This document shows positions 15,327 to 24,152 of a stretch of DNA of 64,000 nucleotides, one piece after another; within the stretch, counting starts at the first letter, position 1, and each line of letters opens with the position of its first letter. The notes under the pieces are model-generated. The model worked only from the letters and a program-made list of their open reading frames with translations. It searched no databases and was not told the DNA's origin. The stretch covers positions 47,199 through 111,198 of the forward strand of contig CAKZPT010000108.1 in the NCBI GenBank assembly GCA_937139365.1. Reading direction: 5' to 3'. The DNA comes from an uncultured bacterium. Lineage in GTDB: Bacteria; Verrucomicrobiota; Kiritimatiellia; PWTM01. Position numbers and translations under genes: made by a program.

Positions 15327-17714
15327 TCAGGCCGGGTTCGCCCGGTGCGTTGGCACCACCCGGAGGGCGCCGGTCGGACAGCCGGAGCGGCACATGTCGC
15401 AGCGAACGCACATCACGTCGTCGATCCGGTGCCGGCGGAACGGATCGGCGGCGATCGCACCGACCGGGCACACCTGCGCGCAGCGCGTGCAGCCGATGCA
15501 CTCGTCGCCCACCTCGTAGCGGATCAACCGCACGCAGCGGCCGGCCGGACAGCGGCCTTTGAGATGTTCCTCGTACTCGTCGCGGAAATACCGCAACGTG
15601 GTGAGGACGGGGTTCGGCGCGGTCCGCCCGAGTCCGCAAAGGCTCTGGCGCCGGGTGATGTCGGCCAGGCGCTCGAGCCGGTCGAGGTCGTCGGGGCGCG
15701 CCGTCCCCTCGCAGAGGCGGTCGAGGATGTCGAGCATCCGGCGCGTGCCGATGCGGCATGGCGTACATTTGCCGCAGGACTCGCGGCACGTGAACGAGAG
15801 GAAATAGCGCGCCACGTCGACCATGCAATCCCTGTCGTCGAGCACGACGAGGCCACCGGACCCCATCATCGCGCCGACGCGGAGGAGGGCCTCGTAGTCC
15901 ACCGGTGTATCGCCAAGCCGTTCGGGGATGCAGCCGCCAGAGGGGCCGCCGACCTGGACGGCCTTCCACGGGCGGCCGTTGGCCGCCCCGCCGCCGATCT
16001 CCTCGACGATCTCGCGCAAGGTCATGTCCATCGGCACTTCGATCAGGCCGCCGCGGGCGATCTTGCCGGCCAGCGCGAAGACCTTGGTCCCCTTGCTCCG
16101 CTCCGTGCCGATCGCCGCGAATGCGGCCGCGCCGCGGCGCAGAATCCACGGCACCAGCGCCAGCGTCTCGCAGTTGTTCACCAGCGTCGGCTGGCCCCGC
16201 AGACCCCGTTCGGCGGGGAACGGCGGCCGGAGGCGCGGCGAGCCACGACGGCCCTCGACCGATTCGATCAGCGCGGTCTCCTCCCCACAGACGAACGCGC
16301 CACCGCCCTGAACGACCCGCAGGTCCAGCGTGACCCCACGTCCCAGGATGTCCGGTCCGAGCAGTCCCGCCGCCCGCAAGCGGTCCATCGCCGTGCCGAT
16401 CCGCCGGACGGCCAGCGGATATTCATGCCGGATATACAGAACCCCCTCCCTCGCGCCGACGGCCCACGCGGCCAGGATCATGCCCTCGAGGATCCGGTAG
16501 GGGTAGGACTCCATCAGCATCCGGTCCATGAACGCGCCAGGGTCGCCCTCGTCGCCGTTGCAAACGACGTACTTTTCGACGCCCGGCCCGTCGCGGACCG
16601 CGCGCCACTTCCGGCCGGTGGGGAACCCCGCCCCGCCGCGGCCGCGCAGACTGGACGCCTTGATCTCCGCGATGGACTCCTCCGGTGGCCGTACGCCGAG
16701 CCATCGTTCCAGCGCCACGAACCCGCCGCGGCGGCGGTACTCGTCGAGGTCCAGCGGATGGATATCGCCGCAGGATTCCGTTGCGATGTGGAGCTGGCGG
16801 CCGAGAAACGACCTGACGGGCCGCTCGCGGGGGTCGAGCTGGCGCACCGGCGGCGGCGGGCCGGCGCCGGGGCCCAGCAATGAATCGAGACGGGCCGCCG
16901 TGGCCGACCACCACCGCTCGAAGAGCCGGTCGCTGAAATGCATCGCCAAAATCGGCTCGACGTCTTCCGCTCGCACGCGCGCGTATCGCACCAGCTTTCG
17001 GCCCGGCCGTACGATCTCCAGCAGCGGGGTCTGGTGGCACATGCCGACGCACCCGACGTGCCGCACGCGGATCGGACGCCGACGCCGCTGCACCGCGCGC
17101 CTCAGCGCCTCGTTCACCTTGGCGCTGCCGCCGGCGATGCAGCAGGAGCCCAGGCCGATCCGTACCTCGCCGGCGTCGTCCGTTCCGGCCGTGTCCGCCC
17201 GGGGGGAAAGCGGATCCACCTTTGCTTCCATTGGCCGACCCCGGAAATCGTCCAGCATCTCGCCGACGTTCTCCGGCGAACGATGGCCGTAGGTCACCCG
17301 GTCGATCATCGCCACCGGCGCCAGGGTGCAGCAGCCAAGGCAGGCGACCTTCCGCACCGTGAACTCCAGGTTCGCGTCCGTGTCCTCGCCCTCCGCCAGC
17401 CCCAGCACGCGGCCCACAGCCTCGTGCACCCGCTCGGCGCACTTCACGTGACAGGCGGTGCCGACGCAGACGCAGACGGAGTGGCGGCCCGCGGGACGAT
17501 GACGGAGCTGCGGGTAGAAGGTCGCGACGCTCCAGAGGTCCGCCGGCTGGATGTCGGTCACCTCGCAGATCCGGCGCAGCGTGGCGGGCGGCAGCCAGCC
17601 GAAACGGTCCTGGATCGCCTGCAGCGGCGGCAGCGCAGCGGCGGGGGATCGGCCGACCTCGGCGACGATGTCCTCCACCGCAGCCAGGTCCGGCTCGCTT
17701 TGTCGGTCGGTCAT
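15327..17714 (-). CDS. NuoE-NuoF fusion with extra ferredoxin domains
   Basis: A 795-residue flavoprotein with four parts. Residues 1-170 are a NuoE-like thioredoxin-fold [2Fe-2S] domain (CVCVGTACHVKC, ACLGCCTLAPVA). Residues 190-280 are a second thioredoxin-fold ferredoxin (GLGSCCIAGGSAKVNEAL, GCVGMCHQTPL). Residues 300-700 are NuoF with the FMN/NADH site LRGRGGAGFPTGRKW and cluster ligands SCGKCTPCR plus CGLG. The last 60 residues hold two [4Fe-4S] motifs (CIGCTRCAQVCP, CVRCDMCRSGCP). This is the layout of HydB-type bifurcating flavoproteins with HydC fused in front. It should exchange electrons between NAD(P)H and ferredoxin-like partners in the cytoplasm. No hydrogenase or formate dehydrogenase is seen in the window. 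It lies 25 bp after the PQQ gene, last in the minus-strand cluster. Confidence 0.9.
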   Translation of the reverse strand: MTDRQSEPDLAAVEDIVAEVGRSPAAALPPLQAIQDRFGWLPPATLRRICEVTDIQPADLWSVATFYPQLRHRPAGRHSVCVCVGTACHVKCAERVHEAVGRVLGLAEGEDTDANLEFTVRKVACLGCCTLAPVAMIDRVTYGHRSPENVGEMLDDFRGRPMEAKVDPLSPRADTAGTDDAGEVRIGLGSCCIAGGSAKVNEALRRAVQRRRRPIRVRHVGCVGMCHQTPLLEIVRPGRKLVRYARVRAEDVEPILAMHFSDRLFERWWSATAARLDSLLGPGAGPPPPVRQLDPRERPVRSFLGRQLHIATESCGDIHPLDLDEYRRRGGFVALERWLGVRPPEESIAEIKASSLRGRGGAGFPTGRKWRAVRDGPGVEKYVVCNGDEGDPGAFMDRMLMESYPYRILEGMILAAWAVGAREGVLYIRHEYPLAVRRIGTAMDRLRAAGLLGPDILGRGVTLDLRVVQGGGAFVCGEETALIESVEGRRGSPRLRPPFPAERGLRGQPTLVNNCETLALVPWILRRGAAAFAAIGTERSKGTKVFALAGKIARGGLIEVPMDMTLREIVEEIGGGAANGRPWKAVQVGGPSGGCIPERLGDTPVDYEALLRVGAMMGSGGLVVLDDRDCMVDVARYFLSFTCRESCGKCTPCRIGTRRMLDILDRLCEGTARPDDLDRLERLADITRRQSLCGLGRTAPNPVLTTLRYFRDEYEEHLKGRCPAGRCVRLIRYEVGDECIGCTRCAQVCPVGAIAADPFRRHRIDDVMCVRCDMCRSGCPTGALRVVPTHRANPA

Positions 17715-17739
17715 GACGTCAGGGCGGGTCACGCGCGGT

Positions 17740-19412
17740 TTATGGAGAGGGGCCGATGGCGTAGAGGCGGCGGAGCCCGCGCAGGTAGAGCCGGCCACCG
17801 GCGAAGGCCGGCGTGGCGCCGCAGTCCTCCCCGGTCGGATTTTCGGCGACCGGCTCGAAGGTAGTCGAGGCACGGATCACGCGGGTCCGCCCCTTCCGAT
17901 CCGCCAGGTACACGTGATCCCCGGCGGCGACGGGAGAGCTGTAGAACCCCTCGTCCCACTCTTGGGTCCAGAGCGTTCGGCCCGTGGCGGCATCGCGGCA
18001 GGTGACGATGCCCGAGCTCGCGGCCAGATGGAGCCGTCCCCGGTAGGCGAGCGGTGAGGCAACGTCTGGCAGATCCTCGTCGGTCTCCCACAAGAGGCGG
18101 CCATCGGCGGCGTCCACGGCCACAAGTCGCGTGTATTCGTTGCCCGCGAACAGCCGGCCCTCGCCCCAGGCGGGCGACGTGCCGATCTCGGCCTCAATGC
18201 CGCCCATCGTCCACACCTCGCGGCCGTTGGCCAGTTCGTACACCGCCAGCATTGGGTTGGCCAGGATGGCCAGACGGAGGGCCCCGCCGTGCTCGCGGCC
18301 ACCGGCGAGGACCACCCCGCCTCAACCGCTCTCGGCGTGGACCACGCCGGCTCTCCGTCGGCGGCGCGAAAGGCCAGCAGCCGGCCGCCCTCCTCCTGGT
18401 CGTACTGCACGATCAACAACCCGCCTTCCGCCAGCAGCGACGACGAATGGCCATAAGGATTTTTCGGCACACCGAGGTTGCGCGCCCACAGCCTCCGGCC
18501 TCCAAAGTCACACGCCAGCAGATCGCCGGTCGCGAAGATCGCGAACACCCGCTGTCCGTCCGTCGCCGGCGTGGGTGCGGCCAGCCCCGTGTCCTCAGCC
18601 GTTTTGGGAGGCTGTTCAGGCGAGCCGGGTATGCCGACCGCCTCGTGCCGCCAGAGCAACGCGCCGGTGTCGGCGTCGTATGCGTACAGCTCGCCGTGCC
18701 GCCCGTCCGCGCCAGTGACGAACAGACGGTTGCTCCAGACGACCGGCGAGCTGAATCCCGGCCGCGGCACCTCGGCGGACCACGCCACGCCGGATCCTCC
18801 GGGGATGTCCCATCGCACCGGCGCCGGTTCGGCGCTCCAACCGCGTCCCCCAGTCCCCCGGAACGCCGGCCACCACTCGGACAACGGATCGCCGGCGGCC
18901 GGCTCCGGCGGTTCCGGAACGGCCTGGCCCGACGCCGCGCGGGTCGCCGGCCGCAGCACGAGCGCCACTGACCCGGCCGCCGCCGCCAGCAGGCCGATGT
19001 AGAGTGCCGTCGCCCGGCGAATGGCGCGCTGTTCGCGGTCGCGATCAGCGGGGGAGGCCGGCGACCTGAACGGCGGGACAGCCTTAGGGATCAACCACCG
19101 GACGCCGCTCCACGCCGCCAACACCAGCGCCCCGCCGATCCACATCAGCCATCCGCCCCGGCGCACCAGGTCTTGCGATGCGAAAAACGCACGGCGGGCC
19201 AGCAGGTCCATCTCGCGGGCCTGGGCGGCGAGGTGGGTGTCCGCCGGCCGCCCCTGCGCCGCGCGGATCAGCTCGAGCCGCGCGGGCGAGTTCAGCGAAT
19301 CGGCGTGCCGGAGCTGTCGCGCGTTCAGCGCCAGCACGCCGCCGGCGACCGCACAGACAAAACCCGCACCAATCGCCAGCCCGTGGAGTGCGGAGGCGAC
19401 AGCGGTGGACAC
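17740..19412 (-). pseudogene. Membrane-anchored PQQ-like beta-propeller protein, frameshifted
   Basis: GTG 19412 starts a protein with N-terminal membrane segments (LAIGAGFVCAVAGGVLAL; WLMWIGGALVLAAWSGV; YIGLLAAAAGSVALVL). A propeller with WWPAFRGTGGRG and repeated D-x-x-T-G-x-L-W blades follows. The frame breaks at 18302-18314 after EAGWSSPV; the adjacent frame continues VLAGGREHGGALRLAI to a normal end at 17740. Exactly one copy of TGGTCCTCGCCGG is present there, whereas two tandem copies would restore the frame, so loss of one 13-bp repeat by slippage explains the break. Such proteins resemble BamB or quinoprotein propellers, but quinone binding is unproven. The start overlaps the end of the NapH-like gene. 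Confidence 0.75.
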
Positions 19413-20753
19413 GGAACTGCACGCCGCAGGCACGGCCAGGGATTCCCCATCGGACCGGCGAGCCGGCCCAGCCGGACATACTCCCGCGGGCAGTGCGCGA
19501 AGCACCGACCGCAACTGAGGCAGTCGCCGCGGTCAGCGACGTGGTCTCTTTCGGCCGGCCGGCGCGCGGCCGCGACGATGCGAACGGCCGCGACCAGGCC
19601 GACCATCCCTCCTGCCCACGCCCACGACGTCGCCAGCCGGCGGGCAGCAACCACGGCCGCCTCATCGGCGCGCTCTCGTGACTGGCCCGAGGCCCGGAAC
19701 ACCCGGGCCTCCCACGTCAGGTCCGCGCGCCCGACAGCCTCCTCCGCGCGCAGTTCAGCCACCAACGCGACGTCGGGATGGAGCCGGGGCGCGAGGGCCA
19801 TGCCGAGCCATCGGCCGGACATCGCAGCGACGGCGATCCAGACGGGCACGGTGATCAACGCCCAGGCTAGGGCGCGACGCGCGCGGTGGCGGTCGGCCGG
19901 CGGCGGCATCGGCTCGCGTATCGCATCGAAGGGGCAGGCCGTCTCGCAAAGCCGGCAGTGAACGCACTCGTCCGGCGTGATCGTCAGGTGCCGCCACGAA
20001 AGGCGCGAACACCACGACAACAGGACGCCATAGGGACAAAGGAACCGGCAGTAGGGCCGCGCCACAAACGCGCCGATCCCCAGCATGACCAGGCCGGTCG
20101 CGATCATGCCGGCGGGGCCGTGTCGGCGGAAGAGGCCGACGAACGGATCGTAGCGACAGATCCAGTAACCCGCCCCCACGACGGCCAGCGCCGCGGCTCC
20201 GGCCAAGGTACGTGGGCGCCAGCAGGGCGAGCGGGCGGGACAACCAGCGCGGCAGCCGGACGGGCCGGATCACCACAAGGTCTTGGATCGCCCCCAGCGG
20301 GCAGACGCCCGCACAGAACACACGGCCCCACAGCAGGGCCGCCGCCAGCGGCATCAGGAAGATCGACGCCACCGTCCAAGGCACCCGTTGGTAGGGGTCG
20401 GCCAGGGCCACGGCAATGTTCTGGATCGAGCCGACGGGGCACACGCACCCTTTGCGAACTAAACCGAACCACACGAGGCAGAGCACGGTCAGCATCCACA
20501 CGCCGCGCCGCGACCGCCGGCGCAGCGCCAGCCACGCCGCCGCGCCCAGCGCCCCGCTCAGCGCGGCCGCGTTCGCCCACTCCCGCCACGCCGGCCGGTC
20601 CGGGACCGGCGGCGTGTACACCGGCATCCGATATCCCGACTTGAAGTCCGGCTGCGGAAACCGCTGCACCGCCGGTGCGGCTGGTGCGCTCGCCAACAGC
20701 GCAACCAACCCCAGGGCCAGCAGCGGGCGCCTCCCGTCACGCATCCGCACCAC
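19325..20753 (-). pseudogene. NapH/NosR-like membrane polyferredoxin, frameshifted
   Basis: Start ATG 20753; signal/TM segment, then FPQPDFKSGY and several membrane helices. Cys motifs follow in order: GCVCPVGSIQN, FCAGVCPLGAIQD, YCRFLCPYGVLLSWCS, CVHCRLCETACPFDAI and, near the end, CLSCGRCFAHCPREY. The first half reads to about 20215; the rest continues in another frame from about 20210 (LAGAAALAVVGAGYW), consistent with one extra base. NapH and NosR relatives carry electrons between quinol and periplasmic Fe-S or flavin partners. This one sits between a Tat-exported ferredoxin (17-bp overlap upstream) and a PQQ propeller. The last 40 or so codons overlap that propeller gene and may not be native. 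Confidence 0.78.
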
Positions 20754-21351
20754 CTTCCCGGCGGATCCACGCCGACGACGCCCCGAAGGAGGTCTTCATT
20801 CGGTAGGCCCGCTCGACGGGCACGCGCTGAATGGCCCGGGAGGGACAGCGGCGGGCGATCCCGCACTCGTTGCATTGGACACACAGGTGCCGGAGGATCT
20901 GCAGATGCAACGATCCGTTGCCGAACGTGGTGCAACCCTTCACGCATTTTCCGCAGCCGGTGCACAGGTCCTCATCGATCGTGTACTCGTAATATGGCGC
21001 CTCGATGAATGTGCGACGAATCGCCCCCGTCGGGCACATCTGGTTCTCGGCGGCGGTGTTCAGCGCCGTCGCGCCGGGGTCGAAATAGCCGAAACAGAGA
21101 CGGCAATAACCGCACATCGCGAAGGTGTGAACGCACTTGACCGCCGAGGGCGTCAGCACGCAGTTGGTCATGCAGCGGCCGCACTGGACGCAGCGGTGGG
21201 GATCGATCTGCCAGACCATGCGCGACCGCGACGCGGCGCCGGACGCCGCAACGGCCGCGACGGCGCCGCCGGCCACGCCGGCTGCGGCGGCCAGACCCCG
21301 TCGCAGAAACTCCCGGCGATGCCGTGCGGAGGAAGAGGGAGGGAAACTCAT
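20737..21351 (-). CDS. Tat-exported polyferredoxin, about four [4Fe-4S] clusters
   Basis: A 204-residue protein opening with a twin-arginine signal (RHRREFLRRGLAAAAGVAGG). Its 17 further cysteines fall into four groups: CVQCGRCMTNC; CVHTFAMCGYCRLC with MCPTGAI; CTGCGKCVKGC; CVQCNECGIARRCP. Four [4Fe-4S] clusters are expected, in a periplasmic electron carrier exported folded by Tat (tatA is at 52026). The start ATG 21351 overlaps the stop of the preceding small gene by 4 bp, and its stop overlaps the NapH-like start, so the three are probably translated together. It is intact while both neighbours of similar role are frameshifted. RnfB-type cytoplasmic function is unlikely given the signal. 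Confidence 0.85.
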   Translation of the reverse strand: MSFPPSSSARHRREFLRRGLAAAAGVAGGAVAAVAASGAASRSRMVWQIDPHRCVQCGRCMTNCVLTPSAVKCVHTFAMCGYCRLCFGYFDPGATALNTAAENQMCPTGAIRRTFIEAPYYEYTIDEDLCTGCGKCVKGCTTFGNGSLHLQILRHLCVQCNECGIARRCPSRAIQRVPVERAYRMKTSFGASSAWIRREGGADA

Positions 21352-21608
21352 GCCGACTCCTCCCTCGGCGGCTGCACCGCCGACCCAAACCGGCATAATG
21401 GAACGTCCGCGGCGGGTTCCGACGCCTCGGCCATCCTGCGCGGCCATGGGCACGCTGCCGCGCGACGGCAGTGCGCGCACAGCCCTTCGGCCGGCGGACC
21501 ACCGCCCACGCGCAGGGCGAGCGCGCCCAGCCCGCACATCGCGGCCGGACGCCCAAGCCATGCCATCCATTGACGGCGTGTCCAGCGGCGGATCGCCGGG
21601 CGCGTCAT
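21348..21608 (-). CDS. Small Cys-containing protein with a Tat-like N-terminus
   Basis: An 86-residue frame joined to both neighbours by ATGA overlaps. The N-terminus RRWTRRQWMAWLGRPAAMCGLGALAL looks like a twin-arginine signal with a hydrophobic stretch. The remainder has LCAHCRRAAACP and a late Cys, with no domain I can name. The coupling and position between the NHL propeller and the polyferredoxin suggest a small accessory or cluster-bearing subunit. Function is unknown. Confidence 0.6.
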   Translation of the reverse strand: MTRPAIRRWTRRQWMAWLGRPAAMCGLGALALRVGGGPPAEGLCAHCRRAAACPWPRRMAEASEPAADVPLCRFGSAVQPPREESA

Positions 21609-22569
21609 CGCCGTTCCTCCCCTGCCGCGGTGCGGCGCTCGAACACCCGTACGGCGCCGCGGGCCGGGTCGGCCGCGTACACGCGGCCGGCGGCGTCCGC
21701 CGCCACGTCCAGCCCGACGACGTCCTCCGCGAACTCCCTGGGCGCGGCCACGACGCTCTCGAGCGATCCGTCGTCGCGATATACCTTGACGCGCGGCAGC
21801 CCCTTTTCCGCCGTCACGAATCCGCCGCCGGGCAACAGCGCGAAGTCCGTCGGATTGCAGCAGCCGCAGAACGACTCGATCCGCGAGCCCGGCCGGCCCC
21901 AGCTCCGAAGCAGCCGGCCGCCGGCGTCCCGTTGCTCAAGGCGAAGTTCCCCCGGGTGGGCGACCCACAGCGTCCCATCCGCCGCCACCGCCACGTCGAA
22001 ATGCGGGCTGGGCACGACGAACCCGCCGCCGTCGGGCGCCTGAACGTGCGCCTTCAGCGCGCTCGAGCGGTCGAAGAGCCAAATGATGCGCAGGCCCGCG
22101 TCAGCCACCGCCACGAGGTTGGAGCCGGCGGACAGCGATGTGATCAGCGAGCTCTCGCCCAGCGTGGGCCCCTCCTCCACGTCGCCGCCCGCCGGCGGAT
22201 ACACGAGGTAGGATCGCTCCAGGCCGACCAGCAGCGCGCCGTCTGGCGCGAACGCCGCGCAGCGCCCCGCCGCGGGAAGATCCAATCGTCGGTCCGACGA
22301 TGACGGCGCGTTCAGTTGGCCGACGAGCACGCGGCGACCGGCGACGATCGCGAACCGGCCGTCGGCGGACATGGCGACTGCGGCCAAACCGGTCAGGCCG
22401 GTCCGCAACGGCGGCAGTTCGCGCCATCGGAGCAGGGTCGGGGGCACCTCACGATAGGGGTCAGATCAAGGGTGAACGCGGCGCCGGGATCCTCGCGGGC
22501 CGCCGAGCTGCCCAGCGCCGCCATCATGGCAACGGCGCACGCCCGCATTATGAAGGTGAGGCGGTTCAT
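21605..22569 (-). pseudogene. Secreted NHL-type beta-propeller protein, frameshifted near its start
   Basis: ATG 22569 gives a signal peptide (MNRLTFIMRACAVAMMAALG), overlapping the stop of the upstream PQQ gene by ATGA. After TLDLTPIV the frame runs into an unrelated tail, while the neighbouring frame carries PPTLLRWRELPPLRTGLTGLAAV onwards, consistent with one missing base near 22435-22445. The body has NHL/YVTN-like blades: FDVAVAADGTLWVAHPGE, then FCGCCNPTDFALLPGGGFVTAEKG with three clustered Cys, VGLDVAADAAGRVYAAD. Such propellers bind partners or ligands; the CGCC-N-P motif might hold metal. A start at 22447 would give an unexported protein, so the frameshifted reading is preferred. Confidence 0.75.
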
Positions 22570-24052
22570 CTCTGGTCGCGCAGGTCCAAACATACCATCC
22601 GCTCGGATTCGCGCACCAGCAGGCGGCCGGCCACCAGCGCCATCGGACCCCATGAATCCCGCGCATTGGGCAAAACGGTGGCGCGGCCCAGCTCCTCGTA
22701 GCTGCGGGCCGTGGCGCGGACCATCGTCAACGTGCCCTCGTCGTCCAGCACGAACAGTTTGTCGTCGCCGACGATCAGGGGACCCAGGCCGAACCGTCGC
22801 TCTGGCGGACTGGCCCACACGGCCCGGCCGTCGGGATGATGGCACACCAGGCGGCGCCGCAGCGCGCCGGCATCGTTCGGCATCACCGCGAACAGGTGGG
22901 TCGGGTAATGGATCGGTGTCTGCTGTTCCGAACCGAACACCGTCTTGTCCGCCCGCCAGACCAGCTCCGCGCGAAGGTGGCCGCCCTCGGCCCGAAGCTG
23001 GAACAGGGCGCTGCCGGCGCCGTAGCCGGCGGCGATCAACAGCCGGCCGCCCGGCAGCGGCAGCGGCGAAGGCGCCTGCACGGACACCTTCCAATTCGCC
23101 GTCCTCCACAGGATGCGGCCCGCATCGGCTCCGTCGGCGGCAACGCCGACAAGGCCCCCGAGCGCTACATAGACGTACATTCGGCGTCCCTCGAACTCCA
23201 TCGGGACGACGGACGAATGCGACATCGCCCAACCGTCCGGGTTCGGCGTCTCCCACAGGATCCGCCCGGTGTCGACGTCGACGCCGAGCATCAGCGCCTG
23301 GCCGGCCGGCGCCAGAACGACGGCGGATCCGTCCAGCAGCGGGCATTGCGCCGTATACCACAACGGCTCCTTTGCGCCATGGTCCCGGACAAGGTCCGTG
23401 CCCCATCGGAACTCCCCGGTGATGGCGTCGGCGCACAGCACGTGGCACCGGGGGCCGATCGTCACCACATGCCGTTCCCCCACCGCCGGCACGGTGCGCG
23501 AGATGCCGTGATTCCGCTTGATCTCCACCAAGTAACCCCGCCGCCAGAGCTCCGTGCCGGTGTCGAGCGAGAAGCAGCGAAGGGCGTCGGCCCGCTTCGT
23601 CTCGTCGTAGTCGAGCACATAGACGCGGCCGTGGCGGACGGCCGGCCCCGCATGGCCATCGCCGAGTTTGACCGACCACAGGATGGGCGGCCCTCCTTCC
23701 GGCCAGCGGTCGGCTAGACGGATGGACTCCTTTGAAACATTGTCGAATTCCGCCCCGCGGAACCGCGGCCAGACGGAGGTGATGGCGGACGGCGCACCGC
23801 CGAAGGATTGAAAAAAACCTTCAGGTCAACGCCCGGTGCGGCGGGGGAATCGGCGCCGGGATCGGGTTCCGGCAACCGCAGGTCGAGTGCCCGGGACGGG
23901 CCGGCACCCATCCACCCGCGCAGCGCGAACCAGCCGGCGATCCCCGTCGCCACGGCGGTGACCAGCGCCCACGCGCCGGGAGGAACGCGGAGCGGACGCG
24001 CGGCGGGGCTCGTCGAGGGTATTCCCGGATCGCTGGACATCTCGACCGCCAT
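22566..24052 (-). pseudogene. Membrane-anchored PQQ-like beta-propeller protein, frameshift in an A7 run
   Basis: ATG 24052 starts a cytoplasmic tail, one membrane helix (WALVTAVATGIAGWFAL) and a Pro-rich linker ending DLKVFF. The frame then fails at seven A on the plus strand (23811-23817); eight would continue it into SFGGAPSAITSVWPRFRGAEF and the blades LGDGHAGPAVRHGRVYVLDYDE, TGTELWRRGY, TGRILWETPNPDGWAMSHSS. It ends at 22566, overlapping the next start by ATGA. A site of this type is classic for slippage, phase variation or sequencing error. Head of the Fe-S/propeller cluster; paralogous to the genes at 17740 and 28141. Confidence 0.78.
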
Positions 24053-24152
24053 CGAGGCGCACGCTAGCGGCAGCGCACGGGGGCGTCAACCGCCCGATCG
24101 GGTCAATGGCGGGACGGAGCCGGCGCCGTCCGCAACGGCCCGGTTGTGCGGC

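Noticed and set aside
23811..23817. Programmed ribosomal frameshifting at the A7 run
   Set aside because: No downstream stimulator or conserved slippery arrangement could be shown, and neighbouring genes have unrelated indels, so mutation or read error is simpler.
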